DNA from: Armillaria gallica | Taxonomy: Eukaryota; Basidiomycota; Agaricomycetes; Agaricales; Physalacriaceae | Direction of reading: 5' to 3' | NCBI GenBank assembly: GCA_037576215.1 | Contig: JBANDB010000002.1 | Span: forward strand, 3,534,001 to 3,598,000 | Length of the DNA: 64,000 nt | Shown here: positions 34,881 to 44,184 of the stretch, piece by piece | How positions within the stretch are numbered: position 1 is the stretch's first letter | Layout of the letters: each line of letters starts with the position of its first letter | The notes under the pieces: generated by a model | What the model was told of the DNA's origin: nothing | Databases searched by the model: none | Seen by the model: the letters and a program-made list of their open reading frames with translations, nothing else | Program-made: the position numbers and the translations under genes

Positions 34881-36763
34881 ATGCCAAACAGAATTTTTTC
34901 CCTCGCTACCCCGCTCATGCGATGCCCCACTTGTGATACGCCTCTCAACCTACCAAGACTTTGCACTGGTGCATATTCATTGGAGAATAACGGGAGATAC
35001 TTTATCAAGGTAGGTCTACGAATGCATGGTGCTGGGGTTGAGCTGATAGGCTGTCGGCAGTGCCCAGGATATATCACACCAGACGAGAGGGACCGCGGCG
35101 TCGTCCAGACGTGCAATTATTTCCGCTGGATAAAGCGTGAGGTGGCGCTTCAGATTCTCGACGATAACCCAGAGTGGCAAGTTCAAGAGTTTGAGCGGGC
35201 AGCGACCATGCAATCCGTGTTCAGAGTATCAATGCCGAAGAACGCGACGAACAATGCACCCCAGACACCGAAAAAGAAGCGGGCGAGATGCTATTGCGGC
35301 ATTGTCGCGAGCGGCATATGCGGGTATTGTCGAGAGCATTGTTGGGAGAAGACTGCTGCAGGCGAGAAATCCATTTGTGGATTTCATAGCTATCCCAATT
35401 CGGTGATCCCTGGCGGTGATGCTGAAGGCTCGGTGGAGATGTCGTCAGCGCCTGCGGAGGAGAGATCGCTAGTTGACGGGCCGCGACCAGGCAATGAAAA
35501 CCACTCCTTCTTTTCCCGGCATATCGACAGCGACTGGGGAGCGCTTCTTCGAGACCGTGGTCACCCTGTGGAGAGGGCGGCATCTTCAGCGACGGCAGGG
35601 AGAACAGTGGGCGCGGTTGGAGCGGCGAGCACATCGGATCAAGGCTGACGTAGAGATCGGGAGCTCAACCACAGGGAGCGCTCGATTAAATTGTCCCTGT
35701 TCATAGAGGTCAGTGCTGGTAAGTTGGCAAAGATCTAGCTGATGGTTGAACCAGGATGAAAAGCCAGCGGAGGTGTTTAACATCGAAGTGAGCAGCAAGG
35801 ACTGGCCGATGTTCGAGCCGAGAAAGTATACCCTGATTTTGCGCGCATGCAGTATCGAAGAAGGGCGGCTGGAATTTTTCCAGAAGTGGGAGAATGGTCT
35901 GTGGATTCACACCGAGGCCAGTTTCAGAGTTCAAAGGCAGGATCATGTCGTCCTGCGCTTGTGGGGAGTCAAGATCTGTCCTGGCTATCAGACGAAGAAG
36001 AGGTTACGCTCATCGTCTACCTCTTCGGTGTTGGATATCTCGGATGAAGATCAGCCTAGTCCGACGAAAAGTGCGCGCAAGGGAAAGGGCCGGGCTGTTG
36101 AGAATTTGACTCGGTAAGCCTGCTGCCAGCTTACCGAAATGAGAGCCAGGTTTTTATGGAATGTACAGGTCGCCCAGCCCGCAGGGGAGCTCCTCGGGCA
36201 TCACCAAAGGCATACAGGCCATCGATCTGACATCGGACACAGACGATGAGGATCGGCCCGCACTGCGGTGAGTGCTTGTGTTTCTGAGATGGTGTAGTCG
36301 AGCTCAAAGCGGCATACAGAGCGGTGGTAGGAGAATCGCCAGCAGCGACAGTGTCTGCGACCATGCTTCCGCCATCATCTGGTAGACGACTGCACGAGGC
36401 AGTACCCGGTCGAACGGACAACGGATGGCCATTCAAATGGGCTGTCGACCAGCACGAGTGCTTCCGTCAGGTTGAAGCGATACTGGCAGACAAGACTCGA
36501 GATGTGAAGCCGGCTGAAGCTTTCAAAGAGGTAGTCCCGGTATGTCTAGGATTGTCCAGAGAGGCGCCTGGAGATGGCTGATGGCATGTTCTCTTTAGCA
36601 GGCGAAGCGATGGGTTGGATCGACTTGGAGCCGCCACTACAAACTCTGGAAGGAGATTAAAAATGACGCGGAACATCCGCAAAGGCGGGAATTGGCTCAA
36701 GCGATAAAACTGGGAAGAGGACCAAAGGAGGCGCGCTGGTCCAATTTTATGGACAGGGAATGA
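34881..36763 (+). CDS. GRF-type zinc-finger protein, element-borne
   Basis: The start at 34881 (MPNRIFSLATPLMRCPTC) leads straight into a GRF-like zinc finger: CPTCDTPL, then ENNGRYFIK. After a 51-nt intron (35010-35060) it continues CPGYITPDERD and TCNYFRWIKREV. GRF fingers bind single-stranded or structured DNA/RNA in topoisomerase 3, APEX2 and NEIL3. A second cysteine cluster follows, RARCYCGIVASGICGYCREH with further C/H residues. Then come a segment VEVSSKDWPMFEPRKYTLIL-like in character, a basic and Ser-rich linker, and a C-terminal helical part (FRQVEAILADKTRDVKPAEA; RHYKLWKEIKNDAEHPQRRE), with the stop at 36763. The splice pattern between about 35400 and 35540 is unresolved because two frames overlap. 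It could recognise DNA intermediates of transposition; that is inference. Confidence 0.75.
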
Positions 36764-36954
36764 GAGCCGTAGCATATAAAAATTTCAGAATAATGAAATG
36801 TCTAGATAAAGATCGACAATAGTATTGTAACCTCACTCTTCTATATTGCTATATTGGCAAGTGCTGGGATGTCCTGAATTGCGGGGTGGCGTATCAGCGG
36901 ATTGAACTGAGATTGGATACATCTGAAGATGTTCATAAGAATACGATTGGGATG

Positions 36955-37090
36955 ATGCATGGTGTCTTAAGATGGGGAACAAAAGAATAAAAAGGAAATA
37001 TGTATTATACAAGAGGATTAGAAAACAGGTACAAGCGCTACTACTGTTCAAGAGGTACTAATACTCCAGAGTCCAGCTTTGATAACCCGA
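36955..37090 (-). pseudogene. Relic of a second TET/JBP gene (last codons and 3' flank)
   Basis: About 130 bp aligns collinearly with the 3' end of the TET/JBP gene at 38080-38200. Shared blocks include GATGGGGAACAAA, GAATAAA, TATTAT, CAAG, TAGAA and ACTACT, and the minus strand codes KLDSGVLVPLEQ-stop where the complete gene has KLEEVLVPIAE-stop. The likeness fades beyond about 37090, so only the end of the gene remains. By eye identity is about 70%, so the duplication is old. The rest was probably replaced by the sequence holding the 160-residue gene. Confidence 0.7.
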
Positions 37091-37221
37091 AGGGGTCAGG
37101 TGACCATTGACCTGTGTCCGAATTTGGCTGTTTCTTTGTCCTTGGACATTGAACCCTATCTCCGCGTTCATCCGCCTCTCTCAACCCAAGCCACCACTCT
37201 CAGAGAACACCGAAATACGCG

Positions 37222-37762
37222 ATGGATGCCAGGAATAATAAAAATTTGGGTTCCAGGTACGCCTACGCAGTATTTCCTTCGTTTCATTTCTCTCAACACC
37301 CAGTCTTTTCTTAGCTCCGGGGACAGTAGCGATGGCTATGATCGCGATCATGCCTATGACCCAGTCCCCATGCGTCCTTTCATTGCCGGTCTTGATACAC
37401 GATGGCCGTTCAGGCCATCGGCAGATCTCGCAAACTCTGTACCTACCACATTCCGGGAACGCTATGCATTCCCCAACCCGCCCAACTCCCCTGACATCAC
37501 ATTCGCTTTGCCACAGGACAATATATGGGCGGCTCCAATCCCTCCTTCCTCCGCAACCTCCCACTATATGCTTGCCAAGCTGACCGAAGCCCACTCGGCG
37601 TTTGTACTCGCTCTCGCGGCAGCCCATCACGGCGAATTTCGCATCGTCCATCCGGAATACCTACGCATGCATCTGTTCTATATGCACTATGTTCTTCATT
37701 ATCTTGCCAGCATAGCGGAGTACATGGACTACACCCGAGTGATGCAGAGTATGATGTTGTAG
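37222..37762 (+). CDS. Small element-borne protein, 160 residues, unknown function
   Basis: Two exons, 37222-37256 and 37315-37762, joined by a 58-nt GT-AG intron, give MDARNNKNLGSSSGDSSDGY and then an acidic N-terminus. The remainder is LDTRWPFRPSADLANSV, RERYAFPNPPNSPDIT, and a helical C-terminus rich in His, Tyr and Met (ALAAAHHGEFRIVHPEYL; MHYVLHYLASIAEYMDY). No domain is recognised. The codon-like composition and exact frame across the intron favour a real gene; the single-frame alternative from 37079 lacks that support. It sits between the TET relic and the intact TET gene. Confidence 0.55.
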
Positions 37763-38157
37763 TACGTTGGTGGTTGGAAAGGGCTACTTCACTTCACAAT
37801 ATCTTGTACGAGTACAGCATCATGTTCCACTCAAAATACTACTAAATATTGTTGGCTGCAACTGTTATAAGACAATTTTCATTGGGTTCTTATTGACAAA
37901 AAAAGGACCAAAGCAATCTGGTGCCAAAGGCAAACGATAGCGGAACTGTAAGGAGCGACACATCTTAAGATTATGCAAGAGGCAGACATCTGAAGACGAG
38001 CTTGAGATGCCTCAAGAGTGCATTCACAGAACCCATCTTAAGGGTGGACGACGCATCTGAAGATTGGGATCAGGGAAGGCATCTTCAGATGGGGAACAAA
38101 GGAATAAAGGCAAACATTTTATTATGCAAGGCAACTAGAATACAAGTAAATACGCCA
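37763..38157. other. Spacer between convergent cargo genes with three repeat motifs
   Basis: About 395 bp, AT-rich in its first half (poly-A run near 37900), with RTCTKCAGAY-type motifs at 37988, 38055 and 38081. It forms the 3' flank of the TET gene; part of it is the sequence matched by the relic copy at 36955-37090. Confidence 0.6.
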
Positions 38158-39697
38158 CTACTCTGCAATAGGTACCAACACTTCTTCCAGCTTGGATAAA
38201 AGCCCTAGGCCCATCTCCCATCGCTTGGGTTTCCCCTCCTTCATGGCGGCGTATGCAGCCGGATCTTGCGCTAACATCTCCTTCTCTGTGCGAAAGCCGT
38301 TGTCCACCCAGCGAAGAATTCCTCCCGCAAGAAATTGAGTAAATGAGATGCGACCGTCGCCATCTGCAGGAGGGGTGTTGGAGTGGGCAATTGTAGCAGA
38401 AGGAATGAAGATGGTGGCAGCGTGTGGGAACTGGATGAAAAGTTTGAGCTCCCAGAGAACAATGTGCGCTCCTCGACGGTGGTCAAAGCGGCCGAGCGCA
38501 GTAATAGCGCACCACCCATAAGGACAGTTGAGGATGTCGCGATGCTTGAAAGTCCAGACATTGCCGCCGAAGTTGAATGCAGCGCAGGGGAAGACCGACC
38601 GAGGGAAGTTGGCTTGAAGGTGAGGCAGTTTGCCGTACAGCGCCTTAAGGTGTTCTTCGTAATGTGAATGAAGGCGAGGAGCCCAGAGGTTATAGGAGGC
38701 TACAATAGCTGGATAAGTGAGAGATCGAGGTAGGAAACAAAGAGCCTTACCGCTGGCATAGGTGGCCATTCGAATGACCGCCTCGCTGCCGACCAATCGA
38801 TTGACGATGGCTGCCAAAACACCGTTCTGAAGGCGTGCTGGAACCTTTTGGCCTTTGCCATACGATATGCCCACGTTGACGGCAGGAAAGGCACCTCGGC
38901 GATGTTTGGATGCTCGACGAAAGTTTGCGCCCTCGCCCTCAGCCATGATCTGATCATAGGCATTCATGCAGGCAGCAGAATACGTCGGGTCATGAGGTTG
39001 GCCAGCCATGACAGCTACAATGCGACCCTGCCGATCGACGATAGGCCTAGGGTCACTACAGCATAATGAGCATCCGAATGCCCCGTCGAACATGAACGAC
39101 TTACTATCCTTCCCACGGCACTTCCGAAAACCCCAAGGCAAGCAACTCATTCACCGTATATTCCTGCTCTGCATCTGGCTCCCTGAAATTGAGGGCGGAA
39201 TAGGCGCCCTTAGCTGATGGAAGGGCCTCCGTGGCAAGATCGGTGTGGATGGGCTCAGCGGTCTCGCGAATCATCCGCATAGTGCGCTCGGATGGGCAGT
39301 GGCCTTCAGCTGCGGTTTTTTGGGCTCTCGCCTTGCGCCGCTTTCAATGGCGCCTAGGAACAGGCGCTCCTTCGTCGCTAGAGGCCCCGCCAGGCCCATC
39401 AGCCGCCGGTTCTACAGGGCGCGTGCGCTTGGAGGCATCTGCCGGAGGGGGTGCTGATGGCGGCGAGTGCGATGGGAGACAGTCAGGCATGACGTGGATG
39501 TCGTCGAGCTCATCGAGGTCGTCATCGAGGGAGTGAGCATTTTCTAGCTCAACAGCCTCACGAAAAAAGGTGCTGACGTCGACGTCGACTCGCAGTGGGT
39601 TGATGAGGAGGTCGGTGGCGGTAGGGGGGCCGAGGGTGGGGGCGAGACGGGGGTTGAAGACGCGACCCGAGCGCGTTGCTCTCAAGGTCCAAAGCAT
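38158..39697 (-). CDS. TET/JBP-family 2OG-Fe(II) dioxygenase (5-methylcytosine oxygenase-like), with an in-frame stop or unspliced intron
   Basis: Fungal TET/JBP proteins oxidise 5-methylcytosine in DNA using Fe(II) and 2-oxoglutarate. Exons: 39105-39697, 38751-39055 and 38158-38699, with introns of 49 and 51 nt. The N-terminus MLWTLRATRSGRVFNPRLAP is followed by an acidic linker. The family N-terminal signature YTVNELLALGFSEVPWEG then joins across the first intron to PIVDRQGRIVAVMAGQP. The catalytic double-stranded beta-helix shows the HxD motif in FKHRDILN, the second His in IPSATIAHSNTP and an Arg in RISFTQFLAGGI. The protein ends KLEEVLVPIAE. Odd point: the first exon contains an in-frame TGA at 39344-39346, before KRRKARAQK. 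It disappears if a 75-nt intron (about 39342-39416, GTAGAA to GAAAG) is removed, but that acceptor is weak; otherwise it is a nonsense mutation. Confidence 0.9.
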
Positions 39698-40032
39698 GCC
39701 AAGACCGAGGCCGCGGGCGGCGGGGCCACAACTTCGCGAGACGTCCTAGGGGCTCATAGTAGTCAGTAATGGCGTAGACAGAAGGGCAGACCTGCTACGG
39801 ATGCACCGAACGGGTGCACAAGGCTGCCAGGCTTCTTGCATTGGACCTAGGGGTGATTCCGTGCACAAGAAGTCCGGCGGCCTGGTGAGGGCGTTGGAGG
39901 CACCGGGGCAGGCTAATAAACAGCGCTTACCTGCTCTAAGTCTGGCAAAAACGCGAGGCCTGTGGGGTAATTCGACAGTCTATACCGCCGAATGCTACGC
40001 GTGCGAAGCGCGAGAGAGGAGATCGCCAGCAA
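39698..40032. other. Upstream region of the TET/JBP gene
   Basis: About 330 bp with no gene. It holds a direct copy of CAGTCTATACCG near 39976 that recurs at 40033 at the tip of the inverted repeat. Confidence 0.5.
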
Positions 40033-40120
40033 CAGTCTATACCGTCGCGGAGGCGGGTCGAAGGAGACCCCCCAGCAGTCTAACCGCTGGGCGAGGCCGT
40101 CGATAGGTGGGGGAGTTCGC
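40033..40120 (+). repeat. Imperfect inverted repeat, left arm (88 bp)
   Basis: Pairs with 40267-40353 in inverted orientation at roughly 80% identity by eye. Shared blocks are ATACCGTCGCG, CCAGCAGTCTAACCGC, GTCGAT and GGTGGGG. The arms enclose a spacer of about 146 bp containing one ATCTGCAGAT motif (40244). Confidence 0.75.
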
Positions 40121-40266
40121 TGGAGAAGGTTGGGGAGAGAATAAGAGGCGTGAGAGCCCAAGGTTGTAGCGGAGTTAGAATTTGGTTGATTGTACCACGT
40201 GACCGGCGCGCAGAGTCACCGGCACGTGATTGCGTGACTGATCATCTGCAGATGAATTCGTGCGCA

Positions 40267-40353
40267 GCTAACTCCCCACCCATCGACAGTCTCATCCGGC
40301 GGTTAGACTGCTGGTGGGCTTGGTTTCAGGCGCCTGCGCGACGGTATGGACTG
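40267..40353 (-). repeat. Imperfect inverted repeat, right arm (87 bp)
   Basis: The reverse complement matches 40033-40120. The pair could fold as a long stem in RNA or single-stranded DNA, or be the ends of a small non-autonomous insertion of about 320 bp upstream of the TET gene. Confidence 0.75.
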
Positions 40354-40369
40354 TCGTCGGCTCTGCACC

Positions 40370-41330
40370 CGGATGTGGAATCGGAGGGGCAAGAGCTTGA
40401 AGATTTCCTGCAGCGCTGCAGGAAAGGCATGGGAGTGGAGATTGGACGAGCGCGAAGGCCTCTGAAGATGGACGTACCGATGGAGTGCCCATCTGCAGAT
40501 GCGCTTGGAGGGCACCTCCACAAAGGCATGTCGTCGCCGCGGTGAAGTGCAGGCCTTGGGCTTTTGTTTGCACTTGAATTGGCGTACCAAGCGTATCTGC
40601 AGAGAAGGAGAGGTTAAGTGGCCTGCTCTCATGTACGCGCCTCGAGCACTCACCCCCAGATACAGCCGGCGCCAAGCATCATCTTCAGACGCTCCCGTCG
40701 TCTTAGCGTATCAGGTATGTAACGGTATCCAGACTACCATCTGCAGACGTGGGTCAGTCTCGCGTAGATCCATATCGAGGACTTACCCTTAATGCGCCAT
40801 CTTTGGAAAGTGTTTGTCCGCTACCAGATGGCGCTCTTCCTTGACATCCGCTCGGACATGAGCTCGCGTAGCCAGGCGACCTGTGCCAAAACCTACAGAC
40901 GCCATACTCAGTGCTTGCCCTTGCTTCGTACCCACCCCCTTGGAGCAGGCAGGTGAAGAAGCGAAATAATCTGCAAGGGCCTTAAGATCCCCATGGAGAG
41001 TAGTCACTCTGTACCCACGGGCCACCCGCCTTTCTTCTCGGAGGATAGCAGTCGTTCTCGAGATTCAGGCTGCAACAAGTTTCACAGTGAGCTCGGCAAT
41101 TTGTCAGACATCCCCGTCGCATTGGTTGAATCCTGTCCTCGTTGTGGCGCTGTCGTCCAGGGCATAACTCAAACCACAGAAGCACCCGCAACCGCCTCTG
41201 CAGAAACAAGAGTTTGGAGATTTGTTCCGGCGCTGCAGTACGGGGATGGCTGTGTTGAGATGGGGCGAGTGCGAAGCCGTCTGAAGATGAGCACAGCCGA
41301 TTGAGCGCTCATCTGCAGACGTGCTTGGAT
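40370..41330 (+). repeat. Two diverged direct copies of a 130-bp segment (about 40370-40515 and 41185-41330)
   Basis: Both copies read in the same order: ACCCG, GAGATTTGTTCC/GAAGATTTCCTG, GCGCTGCAG, GAGATTGGACGAG/GAGATGGGGCGAG, GCGAAG, TCTGAAGATG, then ATCTGCAGA and TGCTTGG. Identity is roughly 70-75% by eye. Each copy carries a paired TCTGAAGATG and ATCTGCAGA about 32 bp apart. Confidence 0.65.
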
Positions 41331-41779
41331 TACATCTGAAGACTAGAAGATCGTTACACGTCTTCAGCCATAGAAGTACTCCCACAACTCAAGTAATCTG
41401 TGAACAGGTGGGTACATATTGCTTATAGTGTGGTGCAAATTTGCCGACTGAGAGCAGCTTGACAAACTTTAAATCACGAAGGGATCTTTGCAGGCTATTG
41501 GGATCGATCACTTCCTACTGACTATTGGCATATAGGACAGGAGAACAGAGGCAACGACATAGCATGCAGAACCCTGGGAATGGAGTCTTCACAGGCGGTG
41601 AGTTTTCCGAGCTTGAATTGTTCATTAGATTGATGTGATGTTTTGTTCGAATCTGCAGATGGGGCGGTTGAAAGTGCTCCAACTTGAAGTCACAGACTCA
41701 GGGAGGGGATGGTGGGCCTAGAATGACGGGGTCACTGACTAACATATGGGGGGATACTGAGGAGAGAGCATCTGCAGAT

Positions 41780-44184
41780 GCTACGGGGACTGACCCTCGA
41801 GGATACTGTTTGGGACTTAGAAGAAATTGCCGCGGTATCAAGGTTATGTAATATATGGGCCAGGTTTATTTATTATATTAACGTTTTTGCAACTGATGGT
41901 TATTTATTTGAATTTTCAAAAGTAAATACATATAATAATGGCCCTATGAAGGGTTTTTAAAAGTTTTGAGTAATTGTTTTCAATCATAGGGTGCCTGATG
42001 GCGCCATCGATCACGAGACTGTGACAGAGTAACGGGCTCCAGGCCCTTTCCGAGGTCACATGACTCTCCGAGTTCAGATCGACTTGCCGAAATCCGGTAA
42101 CAGAGCATATCTGGAGCTGTTCCTTAACAACAAGGCCGCATTAGGAAACCTTTCCCTTTCTCCTACCCACAATCTCCCACGATTCCTTCTCTGCGAAGTT
42201 CTACCAGCATCGAGTGACTAGTCGCAGGGTCTGAAGCACACAGCTTTTTCTTGACCACATAGGCTACTCAGAGAAATAATTATTCCTCCCGACGACCGCT
42301 GCTCGAATGATCAAAGCAGATTGGACGCGATGGCCTTGGAAAATTCCCCTGAATTGTTTCGTTAGACCTGCTCTACATCGATAGCTCATTGTAGCCTTAG
42401 GGGACGATACTTCCATGTGCTAGTAGACTTTCGTTTTTGCCTGTCTAAACTGTGTTAGCTTCTAAGTATTCGTCTTGCACTTGTTGATCTATATGTACCC
42501 TTTCTGACAAGTTCCCGAAGTTCATCACAGCCCGTTCGACTATTTTCTACTGGGACTAAAGCTGTGTCAATTTGCTACGATGATACATATTAGCTGTACC
42601 AGCGAATCTAGTCTTGAACTTGAACTTGAAGACCCGGCTCGTCATGAATTTGTGTTAAGTGCTCATTGTATATTTTACTATCATCTCAATGATTTATGTT
42701 GTTACAGATGATCAGCTATCATACGAGGAAGGGAAATTTGGTACTGCGACGGTGTTGACGGCGTTGAGAACGATGCTGTTTTCAACTATCAAGTGTTTGA
42801 GGAGCCGTCGGCACGCACGACACAACACCCACAATATATGCGTCTATTACCGACTGCTGTACTTCCCTTTCAGCGCTGGATAATATGACAATTACCAGGC
42901 GGGCCTGTCACCTTCCAGCTCCGTTATTGCGCCTGCAGTGTCAATTATCCAGCAGCTATTTAGCTTTACTAATCCGAATGCTTTCAGTAACATGTTATCT
43001 ATAGCCGTGAAATTCTAGACAAAGGCACCTTGCCATGCCAATATCCTCGAGGCAAGCCCTGTGGTCCAGGCGACGTACCTACGCCAATTGTACTAGGAAT
43101 TACCTCCTACGACCCATTGTATCATGCCGAATGTCAAGTCCCTAGCCCCAGCTCCACTCGTACCGATGAGCAAGGATCTTGATAAACGATGTGAACAAAT
43201 ACATGACTCTCTGAAACCCTTCGGGTCGAAAGACAAAGGAAAATACGTACCCAATAATGAGTGGGTGCGTTCACCATGCGCTCGCACAAAAATATCTAAT
43301 AGAATCACAAGCGAAAGATATTCAGGGCCGCATCTAGACCTGTACGGTATAGCGCCGCTCCGGCGGGAACGTAAGTACATTAACAATGATTGGATGTACA
43401 TACATTGATTTTACGGCAGAGAAACTGGGACCGCTGTGGGATTTAGTCCGATGACCTTCGACAGCACTTCCCCGTCTTGACCATATTCTTCAGAAATAAT
43501 GATGAAACGCCTAGAATCATTAAAGGGCACCAACTGGTCGCATCCGTACGCCAAGTATTATAAATTTGGCGTCACACACTGCTGCGCCGGCCATGCTTTT
43601 TATCAAGTCATTTATCAAGTTATCTTGGTCGTCACTGCTAGCTCGCCTCTGCTCGGGCGCCTTTCATCCAAACAATTCCTTCCAATTCCTTCCTGGAGAG
43701 TAGACTTTTAAGACCTTCCTTAACTCCGAGCCCTAAAATTGGCTCTTCACTGTGCTATGGGTGCAAGGTTACATTTTCGGGTTCGGGTTTGCTTATTGGA
43801 ACACGATCACGATCACAGGAATGACGTAGTGAGACTAAGTACTATCTGACAGGCTGTCAGGTTCGGTGCCAGATCTCGACCCGGCCAAGACGACCGTCGT
43901 TAAGCCTCATTAAGCGCAAGTTTCATAGGCTGCAGCTTTTGCATATTTCGAGTCCCTGGAGGTCCCTGGAGATAGACAACTGTCACGCCCCCTCTTTGCA
44001 TACTTCCCTGTGGCCTGTATTTACCGGAAGTTGTCGCCAAATAACGGATCAGCTGAACGTGCGTGATATCGACACGGATCAGTGAGTTCCTTCAGAACTT
44101 ATCTACACCCGCGTCTCTGTCGTCTCCTAGTTCTTGCGCGTGACAAAGAAGTGTACAAATGAGAGTGTTATTCCGTGTCCAGGC
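41780..44184. other. Gene-poor host flank with an AT-rich island at 41840-41990
   Basis: 2.4 kb between the last subterminal motif and the 3' end of TLG2. The first 150 bp is strikingly AT-rich against GC-balanced surroundings and keeps a short open frame (FIYYINVFATDGYLFEF) that looks organellar or plasmid-like. A short inverted repeat CCCTATGA...TCATAGGG lies at about 41942-41992. Small ORFs at 42659-42883, 43124-43408 and 43499-43711 match no family I know and have no convincing splice partners. Confidence 0.45.

Larger units (their letters stand above)
19655..41779. mobile_element. Giant KDZ-type DNA transposon (or nested KDZ elements) carrying a TET/JBP gene
   Basis: A block of about 22 kb bounded by the first and last copies of a dispersed 10-bp motif. 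Seen directly: two gene-poor flanks (19.6-24.8 and 36.9-41.8 kb) full of RTCTKCAGAY sites, and between them a KDZ transposase, a TET/JBP dioxygenase and four further genes unrelated to the host genes on either side. Known: fungal TET/JBP genes and KDZ (Kyakuja-Dileera-Zisupton) transposases occur together in Agaricomycete elements, and DNA transposons of this general kind often carry subterminal repeats for transposase binding. Inferred: all six genes travel together as one element. True termini, terminal inverted repeats and target-site duplications were not found by eye, so the limits are minimal ones. The left end must lie between the MscS start (19388) and 19655 if the element is continuous. 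Confidence 0.75.
36921..41779. repeat. Right subterminal repeat cluster, motif RTCTKCAGAY
   Basis: Copies of the motif outside the TET coding exons. Symmetric TCTGCAGA forms start at about 40244, 40491, 40595, 40739, 41196, 41311, 41651 and 41770. TCTGAAGA forms start at 36921, 37988, 38055, 40460, 41279 and 41334. TCTTCAGA forms start at 38081 and 40681, with a weaker one at 41360. The asymmetric form is thus mostly in the opposite sense to that in the left cluster. The last copy (41770) is followed by sequence with no further copies up to the end of the window except one isolated match near 50271. Confidence 0.8.

Noticed and set aside
37079..37221. Extension of the 160-residue gene upstream to 37079 as one open frame
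   Set aside because: The upstream part overlaps the TET relic, and a canonical two-exon model starting at 37222 explains the frame better.
19400..42000. Clear terminal inverted repeats and target-site duplication for the element
   Set aside because: Compared 19400-19700 with the reverse complement of 41650-42060 by eye. Only motif-level matches were found, and a CACTA-type end was not seen. Two similar strings ACGGGG..ACTGAC...GGATACTG at 41730-41808 have no partner on the left.
43093..43408. Overlapping ORFs of about 100 codons on both strands
   Set aside because: Neither strand gives a recognisable protein, and the two frames cannot both be real; left uncalled.
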